Positions 40,317-48,271 of a stretch of DNA of 64,000 nucleotides are shown here, piece after piece. Origin of the DNA: Candidatus Dormiibacterota bacterium (GTDB lineage Bacteria > Chloroflexota > Dormibacteria > Dormibacterales > Dormibacteraceae). The stretch lies in the NCBI GenBank assembly GCA_003169845.1, contig PNAG01000003.1, forward strand, positions 1-64,000, in the 5' to 3' direction. Both the position numbers and the translations under genes were made by a program. Positions within the stretch are counted from its first letter, which is position 1; every line of letters begins with the position of its first letter. Under the pieces are notes generated by a model that was not told where the DNA came from, searched no databases, and saw nothing but the letters and a program-made list of their open reading frames with translations.

Positions 40317-42338
40317 GTGCCTAGAAGCCTGGTCATCGGAAATGGCAACGTCCTCGTGGGCTTCGACGCGACCTATTCGGTTCGCGATCTGTACTTCCCG
40401 CGCGTGGGCGATGCGAACCAGACGATGGGCAACATCTGCCGCACGGGATTTTTCATCGACGGCAAGTTCGCCTGGCTCGACGATCCGGCGTGGGAACGGC
40501 ATCTCGGCTACGCGGAGGATTCGCTCGTGACCGACGTGAAGCTCAACCACCCGGAATTGGGGATCACAGTCAAGTTCGCGGACTATGTCGACCTGGCCCG
40601 CAACTGGTTCATTCGCAACGTTGAGGTCCAGTCCTCGGCCGGATTCAGCACCGGCCGCGCCTTCTTTCACTACGACTGGTTCATCGAGGGCTCCGACATC
40701 GGCAACACGGTGGCATTCGATCCGCGGCATCGCGGGGTCATCGCGTACAAGGGCAACCGCTATTTCCTGGTCGGCGGCGACAGCGGACCGGAGTTCGGAA
40801 TCGACACCTGGGCCAATGGAAAGAAAGGCAATGGCGCCGCCGGTACATGGGTCGACGCTGAGGACGGGATCCTGGGCAAGAACCCGATCGAGCAGGGCTC
40901 GGTCGACTGCACTGTCGGCTTCGACTTCGGTCCCGCCAAACCCATGGAGTCTCGCAGCCTGACTCACTGGGTCTGCATGGGCACACGCCTCAGCGAGGTC
41001 ACCACATACGGCCAGGACCTGATCGTGGGTCGCGGCCCGGACACGTATCACGGCCGGACTCTCACCTACTGGCACGTGTGGTCCGAGAAGGACCACCGCC
41101 ACATCGATGAGGAGCTCGGCTCAGACGTGACGCAGCTCTACCGGCGCAGCATCCTGACGGCGCGCACGCACGCCGACAATCACGGCGCCATCATCGCGTC
41201 CACCGATTTCGACATCACGAAGTTCGCCCGCGACACGTATGCCTACGCGTGGCCGCGAGACGGTGCGCTCGTCGCCAACGCTCTCGACCGGGCCGGCCAC
41301 GAAGACATCACGCGCCAGTTCTTCCAGTTCTGCCAGCAGGCCCTGGTGGAAGAGGGGTTCTTCCTGCACAAGTACACGCCCTACTGCCTGCCCGGGAGCT
41401 CGTGGCTTCCCTGGGTCGATTCTCAGGGTGTGCGCACGCTTCCGATCCAGGAGGACGAGACGGGCCTGGTCCTGTGGGCGCTCTGGCAGCACTACCGGAT
41501 TCACGGCAACCTCGATTTCGTGGTCGGCCTGTACACCACGCTGATCGTGCCCGCCGCGGAATGGATGGTCTCGTACGTCGATGAGAGAAACGGCCTGTTG
41601 ATGCCGTCCTGGGATCTCTGGGAGGAGCGCTGGGGCGTCCACGCCTTCACCGTCGGTGCGGTGTGGGGCGGGCTGGACGCGGCGCGGAACTTCGCCGACC
41701 TCTTCGGCGACGTGGCCGCCTACGTCAGATACCGCGACGCCGCGGACCGGCTGCGCAAGGCGACCGACCTCCACCTTTACAGCGACGACCTCGGCCGGTT
41801 TGCCCGCCGCATCGCCATCGAGGAAGACGGAACTCAGACCGTGGACACGATCCTGGACAGCGCGATCTATGGGCTTTGGCGCTTCGGCATGTACCCGCCG
41901 ACCGACCAGCGGATCACGGACACCATGAATGCCATCCGCGACCAGCTTTCGAACAAGGCAGATTCCGGGGGCATTGCCAGGTACCAGGACGATTACTACT
42001 TCAGGGTCGAACCTGACACCAGGAAGGTTCCGGGAAACCCTTGGTTTTTGTGCACTCTATGGCTGGCGCAGTGGTACATCGCGATCGCGAAGGACACCGG
42101 CGCACTCAAGCCCGCGCGCGACATCATCGACTGGGTGGTCGCGCACCAGCTGCCGGGCGGACTGCTCTCGGAGCAGCTCGATCCCAACACCGGCGCGCCT
42201 TTGTCCGTTTCGCCGCTCACGTGGTCCCACGCCGAGCTCATCGTCACCGTGGACGAGTTCTGCCGCAAGTCGGAACGATTGCGCCGCTCGGCGATTCCCA
42301 CCGTACCGCCGAAAGCCTCTGAAGGAAAAAACGCCTAG
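40317..42338 (+). CDS. GH15 family glycoside hydrolase (glucoamylase/trehalase-like)
   Basis: A 673-residue enzyme. An N-terminal beta-domain (about 1-270) with NVLVGFDATYSVRDLYFPRVGDANQ precedes an (alpha/alpha)6 barrel. Catalytic acids are probably the Glu in MPSWDLWEERWGVHAF and the Glu in GGLLSEQLDP. YAYAWPRDGALVANALDRAG is the conserved substrate-binding block. Family members hydrolyse alpha-1,4/1,6-glucans or trehalose. No signal peptide is present, so it acts in the cytoplasm on storage glucan or trehalose. GTG 40317 has no clear RBS. The end overlaps the carboxyltransferase gene by 4 nt. Confidence 0.9.
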   Translation: MPRSLVIGNGNVLVGFDATYSVRDLYFPRVGDANQTMGNICRTGFFIDGKFAWLDDPAWERHLGYAEDSLVTDVKLNHPELGITVKFADYVDLARNWFIRNVEVQSSAGFSTGRAFFHYDWFIEGSDIGNTVAFDPRHRGVIAYKGNRYFLVGGDSGPEFGIDTWANGKKGNGAAGTWVDAEDGILGKNPIEQGSVDCTVGFDFGPAKPMESRSLTHWVCMGTRLSEVTTYGQDLIVGRGPDTYHGRTLTYWHVWSEKDHRHIDEELGSDVTQLYRRSILTARTHADNHGAIIASTDFDITKFARDTYAYAWPRDGALVANALDRAGHEDITRQFFQFCQQALVEEGFFLHKYTPYCLPGSSWLPWVDSQGVRTLPIQEDETGLVLWALWQHYRIHGNLDFVVGLYTTLIVPAAEWMVSYVDERNGLLMPSWDLWEERWGVHAFTVGAVWGGLDAARNFADLFGDVAAYVRYRDAADRLRKATDLHLYSDDLGRFARRIAIEEDGTQTVDTILDSAIYGLWRFGMYPPTDQRITDTMNAIRDQLSNKADSGGIARYQDDYYFRVEPDTRKVPGNPWFLCTLWLAQWYIAIAKDTGALKPARDIIDWVVAHQLPGGLLSEQLDPNTGAPLSVSPLTWSHAELIVTVDEFCRKSERLRRSAIPTVPPKASEGKNA

Positions 42339-43972
42339 AGAGGGATATTCCCGTGTTTTCGCGGGGGTCGCTCGACTGTCTTCCGCAGGCAGAGCTGCAG
42401 GCCCCGCACCAGCTCGCGCCGGGTCTGGCTCGGTTCGATCACATCGTCGATGTAGCCCCGCTCCGCCGCCACGTAAGGGTTGGCGAACTTGGCCGTGTAC
42501 TCCGCAACGAGCTCCTTGCGCCTGGCCGCCGGATCTTTCGCCCTGGCCAGGTCGCGCTTGTAGATGATGTTCACCGCCGCTTCCGGGCCCATGACGGCGA
42601 TCTCGGCCGTTGGCCACGCGAGGTTCAGGTCGGCCCCCATCTGCTTGGGGGACATCACGCAGTAGGCCCCGCCGTAGTCCTTGCGCGTGATCACGGTCAG
42701 CTTCGGCACTGTCGCCTCCGCGTACGCATAGAGGAGCTTGGCGCCGTGGCGGATGATCCCGCCGTGCTCCTGGTCGCGCCCCGGAAGGTAACCAGGGACG
42801 TCCACGAAAGAGATGATCGGAATGCCGAACGCGTCGCAGAACCGGATGAACCGCGCCGCCTTGACCGATGCGTTGATGTCGATCGCCCCCGCCAGCACCT
42901 TGGGCTGGTTGCCGACGATTCCGACGACATGACCGCCCAGCCGGCCGAGGCCGACGATGATGTTGGGCGCGAAGAACGGCTGAACTTCGAAGAACTCGCG
43001 ATTGTCGAGGACACGCGAGACGAGCTCGCGCATGTCGTAGGGCTTGTTCGGAGATTCCGGGACGATGGTCTGCAGCTCAGGATCGGCTCGCTCGACATCG
43101 TCGCTCGTGGGGACGAATGGCGGAGCTTCGCCGTTCGACGAGGGCAGGAAGGACAGGAGCTTGCGGACACCCTCGGCGCAGGCTTCCTCTGTCTGCGGTA
43201 GGAAATGAGCCACCCCGGAGGTCGCGTTGTGCACGTCGCCCCCGCCCAGCTCGTCGAAAGACACCGCCTCGCCAGTCACGACGCGTATCACCTCGGGGCC
43301 TGTGATGAACATGTACCCCTGGCCCGCGACGATGAAGATGAAATCGGTGATGGCCGGCGAGTAGACCGCACCGCCGGTGCAGGGCCCTGCGATGACGCTG
43401 AGCTGCGGTATCACGCCTGACGAACGCACGTTGCGCAAGAAGATGTCGGCGTAGCCCGCCAGCGCCACGACGCCCTCCTGAATCCGCGCGCCGCCGGAGT
43501 CGTTGATGCCGATGATCGGCACGCGGTTGCGCAGAGCCAGCTCCTGGACCTTGACGATCTTTTCCGCTGTGACCTCCCCCAGCGAACCGCCGAAGACAGT
43601 CGCGTCGTACGCGTATACGGCCACCGGTCGCCGGTCGATCTCGCCGAAACCCGCGACCACGCCGTCGCCTGAGATCCTCCGTTCCTCCATGCCAAACCCA
43701 TGGGCGCGGTGTGCGGCGAACACGTCGAGCTCGACGAACGATCCGTCGTCGAGGAGCATCTCGATGCGGTCCCGCGCGGTCGCCTTGCCCGCGGCGCGCC
43801 GCCGGTTGGCCGCTTCGGTTTCCGCGTGCAGCGCCTCGTAGCGACGCTTGCGGTACTGGTTGATCTTCTGTTCCGAAACCGTGGTTTGAACTCGATGCGG
43901 CGCCTCGACGCCTTCGAGCGTGGGGACGGTCCGGCGGACTGGCGTGAGCGATTTTGGTCTCCTGGCAGCCAT
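42335..43972 (-). CDS. Acyl-CoA carboxylase beta (carboxyltransferase) subunit
   Basis: A 545-residue subunit transferring carboxyl from biotin to acetyl- or propionyl-CoA. GINDSGGARIQEGVVALAGYADIF and GPCTGGAVYSPAITDF are the N-lobe crotonase-fold oxyanion segments. DVPGYLPGRDQEHGGIIRHGAKLLYAYAEATVP is the C-lobe core. The domain order matches PccB/MmdA. There is no biotin carboxylase or carrier gene alongside, so the partner is encoded elsewhere. The N-terminal 30 residues are basic. TACGAT lies 9 nt before ATG 43972. It is divergent from a LysR gene. Confidence 0.93.
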   Translation of the reverse strand: MAARRPKSLTPVRRTVPTLEGVEAPHRVQTTVSEQKINQYRKRRYEALHAETEAANRRRAAGKATARDRIEMLLDDGSFVELDVFAAHRAHGFGMEERRISGDGVVAGFGEIDRRPVAVYAYDATVFGGSLGEVTAEKIVKVQELALRNRVPIIGINDSGGARIQEGVVALAGYADIFLRNVRSSGVIPQLSVIAGPCTGGAVYSPAITDFIFIVAGQGYMFITGPEVIRVVTGEAVSFDELGGGDVHNATSGVAHFLPQTEEACAEGVRKLLSFLPSSNGEAPPFVPTSDDVERADPELQTIVPESPNKPYDMRELVSRVLDNREFFEVQPFFAPNIIVGLGRLGGHVVGIVGNQPKVLAGAIDINASVKAARFIRFCDAFGIPIISFVDVPGYLPGRDQEHGGIIRHGAKLLYAYAEATVPKLTVITRKDYGGAYCVMSPKQMGADLNLAWPTAEIAVMGPEAAVNIIYKRDLARAKDPAARRKELVAEYTAKFANPYVAAERGYIDDVIEPSQTRRELVRGLQLCLRKTVERPPRKHGNIPL

Positions 43973-43980
43973 TGCGCATA

Positions 43981-43987
43981 TATCGTA
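43981..43987. promoter_or_regulatory. Overlapping divergent -10 elements (TATCGTA)
   Basis: Plus TATCGT (43981-43986) is 7 nt before ATG 43994 of lysR; minus TACGAT (43987-43982) is 9 nt before ATG 43972. The same heptamer serves another divergent pair at 60792-60798. Confidence 0.6.
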
Positions 43988-43993
43988 GGCGCG

Positions 43994-44953
43994 ATGCCCG
44001 ACGGCCTCGACCTGGACCGCTCCGTAACGCTGCGTCAATTGCGAACCTTCAAAAAGGTCGCCGACCTCCGCAGCTTCAGCCTCGCCGCACAGCAGTTGCG
44101 CCTCAGCCAGCCCTCGGTCTCGTACCAGGTCAAGGAGCTCGAGGAGGCGATCGGAATGCCGCTGCTGGATCGTCTCGGCAGGAAAGTGCAGCTGACCGAG
44201 GCGGGTTCGGTCCTCTACTCGTACGCACGGCGTGCGCTGGACGTGATCGACGAAGCTTCGCTTGCGCTGGAGGAGATGCACGGCATCAAACGCGGAAACC
44301 TGCGGGTGGGCGCGAGCACGACGGTCGGTATCTACCTGCTGCCGGCGGCGCTCGGCGCGTTCAAGAAGCTCCATCCTGGGCTAGTCATCTCGCTGGAGAT
44401 CGGAACCCGCGCGCGAGTCCAGGAGCAGGTGCTGCTCAACGAGCTCGACCTCGCTGTGGTGGGCCCGGCCATCAAGGATCCCGACCTTGCCATCCTTCCT
44501 TTTATCAGCGACGAGCTCGTCGTCGTAGCGCCGGCCAACCACAAGCTCGCCGGCCGGCGAGGCCTCGGCCTCAAGGATCTACGAGACCAGCCGTTTGTGA
44601 TGCGCGAGGCGGCCTCGGGCAGCCGCGCGGAGCTCGAGAAGGCGGCGCGCAAGGCAGGCGCGAAGTTGAATGTGGCGATGGAGCTGGGGTCCAACGGCGC
44701 GATCAAGCACGCCGTCGAGTCAGGCCTCGGGCTGGCGGTGATCTCACGCTACGCATGCGCGCTCGAGCTTTCCGGCGGACGTCTGGTCGAGTTGAAGGTG
44801 CGCGGGTTCCCGATCCGGCGCGACTGGCACATCGTTTACCTGCGCCGCCGGCGCCTCCCTTCGTCCGTGCTCGCTTTCATCGAGTTCTTGAGGGGCACGA
44901 GCTGGCTTACGCGCAACGGCCTGCCGGGCCACCTCAGACTTCCGACCGAGTGA
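43994..44953 (+). CDS. LysR-family transcriptional regulator
   Basis: A 319-residue regulator. The N-terminal helix-turn-helix is LRQLRTFKKVADLRSFSLAA followed by LRLSQPSVSYQVKELEEAIG. The effector domain starts near GNLRVGASTTVGIYLLPAAL, with the later SGSRAELEKAARKAG and GLGLAVISRYA. It resembles CbbR/CysL-type LysRs. Its start is 21 bp from the carboxyltransferase start with shared -10 bases, so it likely controls that gene and itself. The effector is unknown. Confidence 0.92.
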   Translation: MPDGLDLDRSVTLRQLRTFKKVADLRSFSLAAQQLRLSQPSVSYQVKELEEAIGMPLLDRLGRKVQLTEAGSVLYSYARRALDVIDEASLALEEMHGIKRGNLRVGASTTVGIYLLPAALGAFKKLHPGLVISLEIGTRARVQEQVLLNELDLAVVGPAIKDPDLAILPFISDELVVVAPANHKLAGRRGLGLKDLRDQPFVMREAASGSRAELEKAARKAGAKLNVAMELGSNGAIKHAVESGLGLAVISRYACALELSGGRLVELKVRGFPIRRDWHIVYLRRRRLPSSVLAFIEFLRGTSWLTRNGLPGHLRLPTE

Positions 44954-44990
44954 CCCGATTGACCGCGCGCCAGGCCCGCGCGGCCGCCGA

Positions 44991-46250
44991 TTGACCAGGC
45001 GCGTGCGCCGCGCGGCCGCCGACGTGTTTTCGCGGCCGGCCCTTTACTGGACGATCGCTGCCGCCTTCTGGCTTCGCGTGGCGATCCTCACCGTGCTGAC
45101 ACCTCGTCGCTTCGACGCCGAAGGAATGTGGGAGGGCGCGCACGCATATCTGACCGACCCCTCGCACATGTACGACGCGGCGGCCCAATACATCGCGCGC
45201 TTTCACATCATCGCGCCGCCCGGCGGCCTGGACGAGTTCGTCAGCCCGCCGCCGCTGGCGTTGCTGGCCGCCCCCGTCGCGCTGCTGCCCAAGAACGTCG
45301 CCGTCCAGGTGTGGACTGCCATCGACTCGGTCGCGCTGGTGTTCGCGCTGTTCTTGCTCTATCGGTCGGTGGCGAGCCGGCATCCGCTGGCGCGGCCTGC
45401 GTTCTGGCTGGTCGCTGCTTACTTCCCGCCGCTGTTCTCGGACGTTGTTGCGGGCCAGCGCGGCGGCATCCTTCTGCTGGGCGCAATCGGCTCGATCGCG
45501 CTCGAGGCGAGCCGCCCCACCCTGGCTGGTGCTGTGGGCGGCATCGTTGCGGCGCTCAAGTACTACCCGGCCGCGTTGGTGATCGGCACCCGTCCCGAGC
45601 ATCGCATTCGCTACGCGGTCGCACTCGGCACGGTGCTGATCATCGTCACCGTCGCCAGCTTCCTGCCACTCGGGTTCGGCGGCGCCATCTTCTATTTCCA
45701 GCACGTCTTGCTCCCATCGCTGGGATCTCACAACCCAGATTGCGCCTACGACTCCGTGCGCACGCTTTTCACGCGCACGATCGGCGGAGAGCAGTACGCA
45801 CAGCCAACGAGCTCCGGCTATGTGCTCGTCACCTCGCCGCTTCACCTTCCCGCGGTTGCGCTCGCGCTCTCCTATCTGAGCGCCCTTGCGTTCGCCGCGG
45901 CGGCCATATGGGCCGCATCGCGCAGCGGATGGAACGCGGTCTACGGAATGTCGCTCGGCTTCTCGCTCGGCGCCCTCATCCCCAACGAGGTCTGGCCGTA
46001 CCAGTGGCTGCCGCTGCTGCCGCTGATCCTCCTGCTCGTCGTGCGCGGGATCGAACGGCGCAGGTTCGGCTCACTCGCCGTGCTGACCGTTCTGCTGCTC
46101 GGCTTTTACCGAGCGCCTTGCGACCTCATCTTCCCGAACATCTGGACGCTGGCTGCGATCGGAGTCTTCGTGCTGGGCGTGTGGGAGAATCGCGTTTTCC
46201 GGTCGACCACGGCCATCGAGAGGGAGGTACCGCATGGCGCTGAACGCTGA
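44991..46250 (+). CDS. GT87/DUF2029-like membrane glycosyltransferase
   Basis: A 419-residue protein with about ten hydrophobic helices. The first extracytoplasmic loop has an acidic pair (FDAEGMWEGAHAYL), then QRGGILLLGAI and ALKYYPA, as in polyprenyl-phosphate-sugar-dependent GT-C enzymes such as PimE. A role in elaborating mannolipids would suit the pimA-like cluster but is not shown. TTG 44991 is the longest start; GTG 45003 is possible. It overlaps the next gene by 17 nt. A similar protein is encoded at 56025-57143. Confidence 0.78.
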   Translation: MTRRVRRAAADVFSRPALYWTIAAAFWLRVAILTVLTPRRFDAEGMWEGAHAYLTDPSHMYDAAAQYIARFHIIAPPGGLDEFVSPPPLALLAAPVALLPKNVAVQVWTAIDSVALVFALFLLYRSVASRHPLARPAFWLVAAYFPPLFSDVVAGQRGGILLLGAIGSIALEASRPTLAGAVGGIVAALKYYPAALVIGTRPEHRIRYAVALGTVLIIVTVASFLPLGFGGAIFYFQHVLLPSLGSHNPDCAYDSVRTLFTRTIGGEQYAQPTSSGYVLVTSPLHLPAVALALSYLSALAFAAAAIWAASRSGWNAVYGMSLGFSLGALIPNEVWPYQWLPLLPLILLLVVRGIERRRFGSLAVLTVLLLGFYRAPCDLIFPNIWTLAAIGVFVLGVWENRVFRSTTAIEREVPHGAER

Positions 46251-46944
46251 GGTCAGCTTCACCTGGGTTGGGCACGGGACCTGGAAGGTCCGCAGCGCCA
46301 AGGGAAAGACCATTTACATCGACCCGTGGGTCATGAGCAATCCGGTCGCGCCGGACGCACTGAAGAAGGTCGAACGCTGCGACCTCATGCTGATCACGCA
46401 CGGCCATTTCGACCACGTGCACGACGCGCTCGAGATCGCAAAGGCGACCAAGCCGAAGATCGTGACCAACTTCGAGATCAGTGCGTGGCTCGGATCGAAG
46501 GGAGTTGACGCCGACAGCATCATCGGCATCAACACCGGCGGCACGGTCGACGTCGAGGGCATAAAGGTCACTCTCGTTCACGCCGAGCACAGCTGCGGCA
46601 TCTCGGACGGTGACAAGATCATCTATGGCGGGAATGCCAGCGGCTTCGTGATCGAGTTCGAAAACGGCTTCACCATCTATTTCGCCGGCGACACTGACGT
46701 GTTCGGTGATATGGCGCTCATCTCCGAGCTCGGCGAGTTCGATGTGGCATTCCTGCCGATCGGTGGCTTCTACACGATGGGTCCGGACCGCGCCGCTAGA
46801 GCAGTCTCTCTGCTCGGCGTCAAGACCGTGGTGCCGATGCATTTCGGCACGTTTCCGGCGCTCGCCGGCCGGCCGAAGGCGCTTCAAGACCTGGTCGGCC
46901 CGGGAGTAAAAGTGCTTGATATCAACCCTGGAGACACCGTCTGA
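46234..46944 (+). CDS. UPF0173-type metal-dependent hydrolase (MBL fold)
   Basis: A 236-residue metallo-beta-lactamase-fold protein. FTWVGHGTWKV and YIDPWVMSNP begin the fold. ITHGHFDHVHD is the HxHxDH metal site, VHAEHSCG and YFAGDTDVFGD add ligands, and VPMHFGTFPAL gives the final His. This is the pattern of the UPF0173 (YtkL) group, whose substrate is unknown. GGGAGG 7 nt before ATG 46234 is a clear ribosome binding site within the GT87 gene's 3' end. Confidence 0.9.
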   Translation: MALNAEVSFTWVGHGTWKVRSAKGKTIYIDPWVMSNPVAPDALKKVERCDLMLITHGHFDHVHDALEIAKATKPKIVTNFEISAWLGSKGVDADSIIGINTGGTVDVEGIKVTLVHAEHSCGISDGDKIIYGGNASGFVIEFENGFTIYFAGDTDVFGDMALISELGEFDVAFLPIGGFYTMGPDRAARAVSLLGVKTVVPMHFGTFPALAGRPKALQDLVGPGVKVLDINPGDTV

Positions 46945-46981
46945 CGTTAGCTACGCGTAAATGGACGTTACTCACCCATAA

Positions 46982-48271
46982 ATGAGAGACATCATCGGCG
47001 CCCCCGCCGGCTGGCTGGCGCGCGCAATCCGCACGAAAAAGGTTTCCTCGCTCGAGGTGGTGCGAGCGCACCTCGAGCACATCCACACGGTCAACCCGCG
47101 GCTCAACGCGGTGGTCTTCGCCACTGGCGAGAGCGCGCTCAAGCAGGCGCGCGCGGCCGACCGCCGGAACAGGGGCAAAGCCGTGCTCGGGCCGCTGCAT
47201 GGCGTGCCCTTCACGGCCAAGGACATCTTCGACACCGCCGGACTTCCGACCACGGCCGGGCTTCGCATGCTCAGAAGCAACATCCCCGACCGCGATGCCA
47301 CCGTCGTCGCCCGTATGCGTGGGGCGGGCGCGATCCTCATCGGCAAGACGCTCTGCCCGCCCGGAGGTGTTGACGGCGACAGCTGGAACTCGCTGCACGG
47401 GGGGACGCGCAACCCGTACGACATTGCCCGCTCGCCCGGCGCCAGCAGCAGCGGCGAGGCGGCCATCATCGCAGCGGGCGGCTCGCCCGCCGGACTCGGC
47501 AGCGACTCTGGCGGCAGCATCCGCATGCCCGCGCACTACTGCGGAATCGCCGCGCTCAAGCCGACGACCGGCCTCGTACCGAGCACCGGCGCTTACGCCT
47601 TGCCGGGAGGGCTCACCGACCCTCGCAGCCAGGTCGGCCCGATGGCCCGTTTCGTGTCCGATCTCGCATTGATGCTGCCTGTGCTGGTGGGGCCGGATGG
47701 GTTCGACTCGGGGGTAGTCCCGGTGCCGCTCGCCAAGCGCACGCCGAAGCTGCGTGGTCTGAAGGTTGCCTGGTACGCCGATGACGGCATCGCCAAACCC
47801 ACCGCCGCCATCGCGACCGTCGTCCGGTCCGCGGCGCACGCACTCGCCGAGGCGGGATGCGTTATTACGGAGGCGCGGCCGCCGGCTCTCCACGAGGCCC
47901 ACCAGGTCACGCTCGGCTACTGGGGCGACAAGCGGATGAGCCACGACCGCCTCTACCGGCGGTGGGATGCGGTCCGCACCGAGATGCTGGGCTTCATGGC
48001 CGGTTTCGATCTCATCGTGAGCCCGGTGGCGCCTGACATCGCTCCTCTCTACCGATCCAAAGTCGTTGCCCCGAACCTGTACAGCTACACGAGCCCCTAC
48101 AGCCTCACCGGCAACCCGTGCGTGGTGGTGCGCGCGGGCACGTCGCACGAGGGGCTGCCCATCGGGGTGCAGGTCGTGGCCCGGAACTGGCACGACGACG
48201 TCGCGCTGCGCGCCGCGTACGCCATCGAGAAGGCGCTGGGCGGCTGGCGGCCTGCTAGCGTGGTCGGGTGA
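46982..48271 (+). CDS. Amidase signature enzyme
   Basis: A 429-residue serine hydrolase of the amidase signature family. The catalytic Lys is K80 (PFTAKDIF). The cis-Ser lies in PGASSSGEAA (about 155-156) and nucleophile S179 in GSDSGGSIRMPA. Related enzymes include GatA-like transamidosome subunits, but no gatB or gatC adjoins and the length is that of a general amidase. Glu-tRNA specificity is therefore unlikely. Its TGA overlaps the VWA gene start as GTGA. Confidence 0.9.
   Translation: MRDIIGAPAGWLARAIRTKKVSSLEVVRAHLEHIHTVNPRLNAVVFATGESALKQARAADRRNRGKAVLGPLHGVPFTAKDIFDTAGLPTTAGLRMLRSNIPDRDATVVARMRGAGAILIGKTLCPPGGVDGDSWNSLHGGTRNPYDIARSPGASSSGEAAIIAAGGSPAGLGSDSGGSIRMPAHYCGIAALKPTTGLVPSTGAYALPGGLTDPRSQVGPMARFVSDLALMLPVLVGPDGFDSGVVPVPLAKRTPKLRGLKVAWYADDGIAKPTAAIATVVRSAAHALAEAGCVITEARPPALHEAHQVTLGYWGDKRMSHDRLYRRWDAVRTEMLGFMAGFDLIVSPVAPDIAPLYRSKVVAPNLYSYTSPYSLTGNPCVVVRAGTSHEGLPIGVQVVARNWHDDVALRAAYAIEKALGGWRPASVVG
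48256..48261 (+). promoter_or_regulatory. -10 element (TAGCGT) inside amidase 3' end
   Basis: TAGCGT is 6 nt before GTG 48268. It may give the VWA gene its own leaderless promoter in addition to read-through. Confidence 0.4.

Noticed and set aside
42353-43201. 282-codon frame antisense to the carboxyltransferase gene
   Set aside because: Composition is that of a reverse-strand shadow (Arg, Gly, His, Asp). The opposite strand has full domain conservation.
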